Below, in pieces: positions 56,450-64,000 of a stretch of 64,000 nt of DNA. Origin of the DNA: Prionace glauca (lineage: Eukaryota; Chordata; Chondrichthyes; Carcharhiniformes; Carcharhinidae); contig CM075760.1 in NCBI GenBank assembly GCA_037974335.1, positions 3,450,859-3,514,858 of the forward strand. Reading direction: 5' to 3'. Each line of letters opens with the position of its first letter. Positions within the stretch are counted from its first letter, which is position 1. The notes beneath the pieces are model-generated. The model had not been told where the DNA came from. It saw nothing but the letters and a program-made list of their open reading frames with translations, and made no database searches. A program made the position numbers and the translations under genes.

Positions 56450-56519
56450 CTGAAATAGAAGACCAGATGGGTTAGCCTTCCCACCATAGTCATTGGAAAA
56501 CAAAGCGATATACATTTAC
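56450..56519. other. Cmu1-Cmu2 intron
   Basis: A very short 70-base intron with canonical ends (donor CTG|GTAAAT, acceptor TTTCAG). Confidence 0.75.
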
Positions 56520-56639
56520 CAGCTTTTATCTTTCCTGCCCTTTTTGATACCAGAGACGATGATTGATCCTGCTGAACAGAACAGTGGTACTCAGCCCCGC
56601 TATCCCACATTTCCACACTGCTTGTTAATCGGTTGATAG
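56520..56639 (-). pseudogene. IGHM: IgM Cmu1 exon, 3' part only
   Basis: The exon end is clear: SINRLTSSVEMWDSGAEYHC with the second Ig Cys, then SVQQDQSSSLVSKRAGKIKA, and donor CTG|GTAAAT in phase 1. It joins in frame to Cmu2. Only about 40 codons remain; the first two thirds, including the first Ig Cys and the residues that would meet the light chain, are replaced by a CR1-E copy whose tail begins at about 56640. No matching upstream half was found beyond the LINE at 57573-58500, so the insertion came with a deletion or the half lies elsewhere. Confidence 0.85.
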
Positions 56640-57572
56640 AGTCATAGAATATAGAACATTACAGCGCAGAACAGGCCCTTCGGCCCACGATGTTGCGCCG
56701 ACCAGTTACAAAAACAATGACCCACTAACCTATACCAATCCCTTTTCGTCCATAAACCTATCCACAGATCTCTTAAACGCCCCCAAACTAGGCGCATTTA
56801 CAACTGCAGCAGGCAGGGCATTCCAATCCCTCACCACCCGCTGGGTAAAGAACCTACCCCTGACATCCGTCCTGTAGCTACCCCCCCTTAATTTAAAGCC
56901 ATGCCCCCTCGTGCTAGCTTTCTCCATCCGAGGAAAAAGGCTATCACTGTCCACCCTATCTAAACCTCTAATCATCTTATATGTTTCAATAAGATCCCCT
57001 CTTAGCCGCCTTCTTTCCAACGAAAACAACCCCAAATCCCTCAGTCTCTCCTCATAGGACCTCCCCACCATACCAGGCAACATCCTAGTAAACCTCCTCT
57101 GCACTCTCTCCAAAGCCTCTACATCCTTCCTGTAATGTGGGGACCAGAACTGCACACAGTACTCCAAGTGCGGCAGTACCAGAGTAGTGTACAGTTGCAA
57201 CATGACGCTGCGACTCTTAAATTCAATCCCCCTACCAATAAACGCCAAGACACCGTACGCCTTCTTAACAACCTTATCTACTCGATTCCCAACTTTCAGG
57301 GATCTATGTACACATACACCTAGATCCCTCTGTTCATCCACACTATTCAAAGTCCTCCCGTTAGCCCTATACTCGACACGTCTGTTGCTCCTACCGAAGT
57401 GAATTACCTCACACTTCTCCGCATTAAATTCCATCCGCCACCTCTCGGCCCAGCTCTGCAACCTATCTAAGTCTCCCTGCAGACTATGACACCCTTCCTC
57501 ACAATCTACCACACCTCCTACTTTGGTGTCATCAGCAAATTTACTAATCCACCCAACTATACCCTCATCCAG
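56640..57572 (-). mobile_element. CR1-E LINE breaking the IgM Cmu1 exon
   Basis: 5'-truncated copy in the same orientation as IgM. The frame 57620-56730 is open from EGIVGWISKFADDTKVGGVV, through LEYCVQFWSPHYRKDVEALE and FFTQRVVRDWNALPAAVVNA, to DEKGLV and its stop. TTCTATG-type tail repeats are at 56640-56660. It is very similar to the copy at 48329, so both are recent. Confidence 0.95.
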
Positions 57573-58045
57573 ATAGAGTTTTACATCATGGAAGCAGGCT
57601 CTTCGGCCCAACATGTCCATGCCCGCACTTGGTCCATATCCTTGATAGCCATCTTACTCATGTTAACTGTCTAAGCGCTTTCTAAAAGGCAAAACTGTAC
57701 CCGCCTCTGGCAACTTGCTCCAGACACTCACCACCCTCTGTATGTAAAATTGCCCCTCTGGACACTTTTGCATCTCTCCTCTCTCACCTTAAATATACGC
57801 TGTCTAGTTTTAGACTCTCCCACGTTTGGGAAAAGATATTGAATATCTAGCTGATCTATGTCACTTATTATTTCACAGACCTCTATAATAAGATCACCCC
57901 TAAGTCTTCTCGTTTCCAGAGGAAAAAAAAGTCCCTGTCTTTCCAACCTCTTTTTATAACTTAAACCATCAAGTCCTGGGAGCATCCTAGTAAATCTCTT
58001 CTGCACTCCTTCAAGTTCAATAACTTTCTATAATAGGGTGACAAG
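57573..58045 (-). mobile_element. Old CR1-type LINE 3' end
   Basis: Minus orientation. The 3' UTR AGTTTTACATCATGGAAGCA and GGCTCTTCGGCCCAACATGT resembles the 3' end at 37628. The coding remnant [19 protein letters not shown] lies at 57728-58006. It abuts the 5' end of the younger CR1-E. Confidence 0.8.
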
Positions 58046-58499
58046 AATTGATGGTCAGGTATTGATGTCCATCCTGGATAATGCCATTGATTCGACCTGC
58101 TTCAGTCCTTTTCTTTCCACCCATTTCCTAAGTGATTACAACCTCAGTGGAAAGTATAGAAATTACTTCATACACTAGGGTGGCAATTTTATTGATTCGA
58201 CCGAAGAATCTATTAGAAACACAGCGAGCTCTGTCAGTGAGAAACCATAGAGTCAGAATCGTGGCAATGTTTTCACAATGACCATACCGAACTTTTGGAA
58301 AGAATTTTAATATAAGTGATAGGATTGTGTTACTCGATGGTAATCACAAAAATCCTTCCATTTTTCTTCAAGGTGCATTTAGTTGCATCACAAAATTTTA
58401 TAAATCATTTCAACTTCACAAAGAAAAGAAAAACGTTCATTAATTAATCACAAGCAGACTTATTAAACACTCCAATGAGGTGACAGTGAAAATTTCTTA
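58046..58499. other. Unassigned sequence
   Basis: No Ig exon, J segment or repeat recognised on either strand. Confidence 0.4.
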
Positions 58500-58715
58500 T
58501 TCGACACACTCTGCCGCTTGTTCAGTGAGAGAGAAATTAGAATGCCTCATGCACCTAACCAGAATATCTTTCGGACAGTTGGAGGAAACTGGAGAATCTG
58601 AAGAAACCCTCGCAGGCAAGTGAGAGGACATGCAGACTCGGCACAGGCAGTGACCCAAGCCAGGAATTGAACTGGGTCCTTGACATTGTGGGGGAACGGT
58701 GCTAACCACAGCGCC
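58500..58715 (-). mobile_element. tRNA-type SINE
   Basis: Minus-orientation, drifted: GGTGCTAACCACAGCGCCGC at the head, AGGAATTGAACTGGGTCC at the B box, GGACAGTTGGAGGAAACTGG in the body. Confidence 0.82.
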
Positions 58716-59148
58716 GCAGATGAGGAAAAGGGAGAGAACTAACGAAAGAGAGAAAGAAACAAAGAGGCGAATGGTTGTTGCACCGAGAGTGTGAGCCAGA
58801 AAGGGATGCTAATGGCGATGGGCAGGCAAAGAAAGAAAGATACTCAGAGGGGGATGCAGAAGGAGGTGGATACAGATCGAAATAGGGAAAAAGTGGCATT
58901 GCTGAAAATGAAAAATTCTGTCGAAAAATTTCATCGGTTCCATTACAAGGATATCAATTAAGGAACAAAACAACAAATATAAGCCGTATCAGAAGAGCCT
59001 GCTGATTTTTTGGCACCTGGACTTCAATCATTGGAAGTGTTCCATTGACAATTCACCAGTTAATGCTGACTAAAAGTTAATTGCCAAACATTGTTTCAAA
59101 TTTGAATCAAGCTTGACTCTGTTTGGTCAAGACATTGTCCTGAGGAAT

Positions 59149-59150
<2 letters not shown>
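58716..59150. other. Purine-rich and unassigned sequence
   Basis: 58720-58880 is strongly purine-rich (GAGAGAAAGAAACAAAGAGG and similar) on the plus strand. The rest is unassigned. Confidence 0.5.
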
Positions 59151-59431
<281 letters not shown>

Positions 59432-60591
59432 AAAGACCGAGAGAAAGAAAATCAGAGACAGAGACATAGGGAGGTAGAGGGAGAGAGAGATGGAGACATT
59501 TAGATTCAGGGAAAGAGTGATGCAGAAGGAAAGGGGAGAATGTAACGAGAAGAGTGACATAGATCACAAGGATAAAGGGAGATAGGGAGGGAGAGTGTGG
59601 CAGATGGGAAGAGAAAGGCGACGAGCAGAAGGAGAAACAAAAAGAGAAGTGTAGAGAGACAAAAAATAGACGCAACGAGGGCAAGACATAGACCTCCGTC
59701 TTGACGACAGAGTGAGAAATGGAGAGTTAAAGCGATGACCACAGAGAGATAGAGAGGGATAGTAATGTACGGGCTGAGAGTGATAGGCAGATATCGACAC
59801 AGACAGAGTGGATGATAAAGAATTTTTGAGGCACTATCAATGATTTCAATAGCAGAGAGTGTGATTGGATCATCATGCCTAATAAATTTCCTAATGATCC
59901 AACCAAATAGTTATGTTTCTCTTCCCATCTGCTAACTGGTTACAGTTGACAATTTTCCCAGGCCCTGTACCGTCTTTCTGAAGAGACCTATAGCGCCAAA
60001 ACAAAAAAAAACCTTTAAATCCAATGATCATTTCCCTCTACCTATTCTCCTACTGACACGATTCCCACTTCGTCCATTTCCTTTCTAACAAGCAGATCCA
60101 GCAGTGCTTGATCACTTAATGGACTGGAAACTTACTGCACAACTGGGTATTGTACAATCATGGCCATAAAAAGTTTCATTCGCGGAAAAGCAAACAGCGG
60201 AAACTGTTGTTTAATGTTCATTCGAAAAAAGCTCAATAAGAGTAAGGGCCAGTTTGTGTCAATGCAATGACGGGATGGCTGCAACAATATTTACTAAAAT
60301 TCCGTGCCATCACATGGTAATGTGCTTGGTAGAACTTGCTCGTGAATTAAATAAGCCTGCAGTAAATCGTTCCAAAGCGCCATGGAATGTGTTATAGGTC
60401 AAAGCGGCTGGTGTGCTAAATGTCTAAATGTGCTAAAGGGCAAAATCATATAAGCATTTTAAGTATATATGGAACGGAATGTAGGCAGGGTTGAGTTGGA
60501 TTTGTGAAGGGAATGAGAGGGTAACCCAAGGATGAATAAAATCAAAGAAAACAAGTAATATGTGTCCAGCTGCAATTAAATAATGTATATA
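59432..60591. other. Purine-rich flank, then unassigned sequence
   Basis: 59432-59820 continues as imperfect GAGA/AGAC-rich sequence, probably decayed microsatellite. 59820-60591 holds nothing recognised. Confidence 0.5.
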
Positions 60592-60915
60592 TTTTGTGGA
60601 TGGCACAGTGGCACACTGGTCAGCACGGCTACCTCATAGCATCAGGGACCTGGGTTCCATTCCGGCCTCTGTCTGTGCGCAGTTCGCAAGTTCTCTATGT
60701 GTCTGCGTGGGCTTCCTCCGGGTGCTCCGGTTTCCTCCCACTGTCTAAAAATGTGCGGGTTAGTTTGATGGGCCATGCTAAACTGACCCTGGTGTCAGGG
60801 GGATTAGCAGACTAAACATGTGGGGTTGTGAGAATAGGTCTTGTATGGATTTGTTGTCGTTGCAGCTTTGAAGGGCCGAATGGCCTCCTCATGCACTGTA
60901 GGGATTTTATGAAAT
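60592..60915 (+). mobile_element. tRNA-type SINE, near full length
   Basis: Head TGGTCAGCACGGCTACCTCA, B box GGGTTCCATTCCGG, body CTCCGGTTTCCTCCCACTG, 3' end GGGCCGAATGGCCTCC and TAGGGATTTTATG. Confidence 0.9.
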
Positions 60916-61599
60916 TGTAGATGCCGAAAAAATATCAACTCTTTACAATAATCAAAGGGACGGTCATGAAATAACTACCTGGAAACAAGCACATGTATTA
61001 GCAGGAAGGTAGATAATGGATTCACGATTCTTGGTTAACATTATTCTGTGAATATTCCTCACTGATATATTCATGCCTTTGTTTTACTCATTGTTTCCTG
61101 CATGAGGATGCAAAGAATTGGATTTACTGCAGAAATCACGTTTGGCCATTTCAGGTAAATGCTAGTCAATCAAGTAGAGCATAAAGGGACTAACACCTAT
61201 TTACTTAAACAGATTAAAGCAATGAGCACTACCACAAGAGAGTCGTACCATTTTAGCATTGTGCAAAGTAAAGAACATGAGTTGATTCAGGAGAATTTTC
61301 GATGATTGCACAATGACCATGGGGGAATTGGATTGGAACCAATCGAGTTGTTATGCTGCAGGAGTTCCTGGCTCAATAGAACAAGTTTCATTTCAGTAAC
61401 TGACTCTTCTATTTTGGTGACGAAACATTGACCGTCCGCAATGTTTCCACGCCTTAACGTTCCCCTTAAAATCGGGAATTCCTCACGCATTACTAAGGAG
61501 TTTCACTGAAGAAAATATTTTAAGTTTCATGTCATCAGCCATTCTGGTGAGAGGGTCTGTTATCTGGTAAGCTTTGGCATGTGTTACCTTCAACTGACA
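60916..61599. other. Unassigned sequence
   Basis: Nothing recognised. Confidence 0.35.
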
Positions 61600-61760
61600 G
61601 CACGCAGTGCAGTTTGAGTATATTTGGTGGGATGGTCCTAATCGGGAACGATTTAGAGCTTTTACTTTATAGTTTATGGTTAGTGGTCTGTGCTGGCTGT
61701 GAACCTAGCACAGCCAGCAGAGACCACTGGCACTGAATCAAGTTGACATGCTGCCGTGAG
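61600..61760 (+). repeat. Locally duplicated unit, copy 1, with a long hairpin
   Basis: Shares TTTGAGTATATTTGGTGGGA and TGGTCCTAATCGGGAACGAT with copy 2 about 0.68 kb downstream. It ends with 19-base arms 61683-61701 and 61709-61727 (one mismatch) around the loop AACCTAG. Confidence 0.8.
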
Positions 61761-62269
61761 GCAGCCATAGTGCTACCAAGCAGGTAGATTGAATTGCGCG
61801 AGCAGAGTAAAGCAACTCGAAGAATGAAATTAGTTAACATACTATTCCATTCTTTTACAGAGCCAAAACAATGTTCGATTCCACGAAGGTACCCCACGAA
61901 ACCAAGATACACGTGATTGTCAATAGGGACACCACACTATTATGATGTGGCATATATATTAATTTGGGAAAAAAGCACTCTTCGTGCGAAAACAAATTTG
62001 GCATTTCAGGGCCAGTAAAGATGGTGAGTAGTTAACATTTTGTCATTATGCCTCAAAAGCATACAGCTTCACCTCTTTCATCAAGATACACATTTTTCAT
62101 ATTCCGACGCCACGTTAACACAATTACCCTGTATTTATTTTTCAATTCAAATTGCTATTTAGGGTAATATGTACCGAGCACCCTACGGACTATCTGACAT
62201 CATTTTATATATTTTCATATTCCTCGGTGAAAGTCCAAATATCTATCCTTGAAGTGAATGAACTTGCGC
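61761..62269. other. Unassigned sequence
   Basis: Spacer between the two copies of the duplicated unit. Confidence 0.3.
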
Positions 62270-62500
62270 CGTCTAGTGTGTTGCCTCCAACTGATAGCAT
62301 GCAATGCACTTTGAGTATATTTGGTGGGATGGTCCTAATCGGGCACGATTTCGAGCTTTTACCTTTATAGTTTTTGGTTTGTGGTCTGCGCTGGCTGTGA
62401 ACCTAGCATGAAACAAAAAGCAATCTCACTGGCAGCAATTGCCCCTTCTCCAACAAATTTGAAACCTGGCACTGAGTCAAGGTGACATGTTACCACTAAC
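62270..62500 (+). repeat. Locally duplicated unit, copy 2
   Basis: Same unit as copy 1 (TTTGAGTATATTTGGTGGGA, CTGGCTGTGAACCTAGCA, later GGCACTGAGTCAAGGTGACA) but without the inverted arm. Class unknown. Confidence 0.8.
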
Positions 62501-63227
62501 AGGTAAAATCCTCCCCATTTTGTAACATTCCAAGTCGCTTGTTCCCAACTACTAAAATTTTCCACTAACCAACAACACCAAACATTAACCTGCCCAAAAC
62601 AAGCGACAACGTGACAACTGGATAGCAACCAAGAAAGGATTCTTCCACTTTACTACAGATTCCTCCTCTTTATGACGTGCTGACAGTTAATGTGATCTAA
62701 GATCAGGAGCCAAGATACTGAGTAAACTATTCATTCGAGCAAAGTAAGCAAACGTGCAGTAACGAGTACGTCCAATGCATCAAAGATTTGATTGTCTACC
62801 CCAAAGCAATAAACAAGGAGACATCTGCTTACTTCATTCCCACTTTAAATGAAAACCCACTGTTGGCCGTGAAAGCACTTCAGTTTCAAACTCTGCTGCT
62901 GCTCCATACACGACTACACACACAGCGATTTTGTTCGCTGATCAACGTATGTCTGCACGATTTGATTCCATGTAGATAAAAAGGCTGAATTGCAGTGAAA
63001 TCAGTCCACAGCGGGTACACGGAATGGGCTCCGTGTGCAGTGGGCCCTGAACAAATCTCTAAACGGTTTTGCATTTCATCCAAGTGACTTTACACTGAAA
63101 TTCACAGAATAGCTGTTCAAACAATCCCTGGAAACCCGAATACTTTCAGCACAATGTTTACCGTGTTCGAAATTGAAAAATAAATCTAAGCAATATTACA
63201 TAAGAGGTGAATAATAAAAGCTCCTCA
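62501..63227. other. Unassigned sequence
   Basis: Nothing recognised; no Ig V, D or J segment seen. Confidence 0.35.
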
Positions 63228-63905
63228 ATGTATAACGGTTTCACACAGAGGGTAGTGGGGGTATGGAATGTTCTGCCAAGCAGGCACGCTGGATTTGTTT
63301 AAGAATTACTTAGACAGGCACATGAGTGGGTTGGAGATGGGGGGATATAGGAAATTGTTTTAAATAAGGTTCATTAGCACTGGGACGTCCCTGGTAATGT
63401 ATAAGGATGAGGAATGAATCTAATGTTTTTCTCTTTTAATTCACAGGTTTTAAGTCGGTCCGCCTTGTTGTCCAAGAGGGGCATACACGCGATGGGTTGT
63501 ACTTGGGCTGCTATTGGATGTTCGAGAGTAGCCTAGTGCTTCATGTGTTTAGTATGCGCTTAAACTGGACCAGATGTTGGGCAACACGACAGCTCAGTGA
63601 CTATCACCGTTTGCTGTGCAGACACATGGATTTGAGCCACCGTCTGTGGGAATTTGCGCATTCTCCCCGTGCTTGCGTGGGTTTTCTCTGGGTGCTCCAG
63701 TTTCCTCCCACATCCCAGAGATGTGCTATTAGGCTGATTGGAGGTAATAAACTGTCCCTAAATTAGTTTCCCTCAATGTGGAATGCTATAATCATAGATA
63801 AGGGTCATGGGTGGAGGGGGGGACTGGTAATGTTAAAATAGTGGCGTGGGCTCGTTGGGCCGAAGGGCCTGTTTCCCCGGGCTGTTTTTGTTCTTTGTTC
63901 TTTGT
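63228..63905 (+). mobile_element. CR1-C LINE, 3' end
   Basis: Starts at TTTCACACAGAGGGTAGTGG (end of ORF2, FTQRVVGVWN-like), then a long 3' UTR with GGGCCGAAGGGCCTGTTTCC and a TTCTTTG tail near 63890-63905. A SINE interrupts the UTR. Confidence 0.88.
63592..63775 (+). mobile_element. SINE fragment inside the CR1-C 3' UTR
   Basis: GTGGGAATTTGCGCATTCTC, TTGCGTGGGTTTTCTCTGGG and CCAGTTTCCTCCCACATCCC mark the SINE body; the head and 3' tail are drifted or missing. Confidence 0.8.
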
Positions 63906-64000
63906 CCCTTTCTGTCAGCGACCTTTACCCCCTACTCGAGAAGAGCAATTTAATCCCCGATCGGTCCTTCAGTGGCTCACAATTACATTGCCATCGTTAA

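Noticed and set aside
54163-56639. Reading the Ig exons as IgW or IgNAR instead of IgM
   Set aside because: Order and domain words (Cmu2 RGYAPDN, Cmu3 PSFEEIW, tail KPTLVNVSL) and the single tail after the fourth domain fit shark IgM best; a rigorous phylogeny was not possible here.

Overview
The window looks like nuclear DNA of an elasmobranch, most likely a shark. Four things point there: minus-strand exons of a cartilaginous-fish-type IgM heavy-chain constant region, a two-exon GPR139-like receptor, very dense CR1-clade LINEs with 8-bp tail repeats, and many copies of a tRNA-type SINE that shares its 3' end with those LINEs. Nothing suggests a prokaryotic, organellar or viral source.

Layout. 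1-18.9 kb is almost all repeats: an old reverse LINE relic (0.2-1.26 kb), an L2-type end, CR1 copies, a diverged 38-bp minisatellite (4.8-5.3 kb), a Penelope-like element (6.85-8.17 kb) sitting inside another dispersed repeat, and a dense pile of plus-strand CR1 copies (9.5-17.5 kb). 18.9-21.4 kb carries the one apparently intact gene, a GPR139-like receptor (326 codons) whose family-conserved intron has taken in a CR1 copy. 23.0-34.0 kb holds a decayed minus-strand array of Fc-receptor-like Ig-domain exons, broken up by CR1 and SINE insertions; one CR1 there (23.8-27.0 kb) is nearly intact. 34-42 kb is old LINE sequence plus younger CR1. A tRNA-Leu(UAG)-like sequence lies at 42.8 kb.

The IgM locus is transcribed leftwards. 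Its exons are a truncated Cmu1 (56.52-56.64 kb), Cmu2, Cmu3, Cmu4 with a secretory tail (54.16 kb), a clear membrane exon M1 (45.24-45.40 kb) and a probable M2 (44.93-45.03 kb). A CR1 lies directly against the Cmu1 remnant and the first part of that exon is not seen. All IgM splice phases fit, and an internal donor in Cmu4 joins in frame to M1. No V, D or J segment was recognised to the right. 58-64 kb holds SINEs, a GATA/GACA microsatellite, a locally duplicated unit with a hairpin, and a CR1 copy carrying a SINE.

How the parts relate: the IgM exons and the Fc-receptor-like remnants are both immune-receptor sequence, but no operon-like or functional link between them can be read from the DNA. 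LINE labels used below are local to this window: CR1-A (tail TTCTTATG), CR1-C (tail TTCTTTG), CR1-D and CR1-E (tail TTCTATG). All calls were made by eye from sequence; no database search was run.
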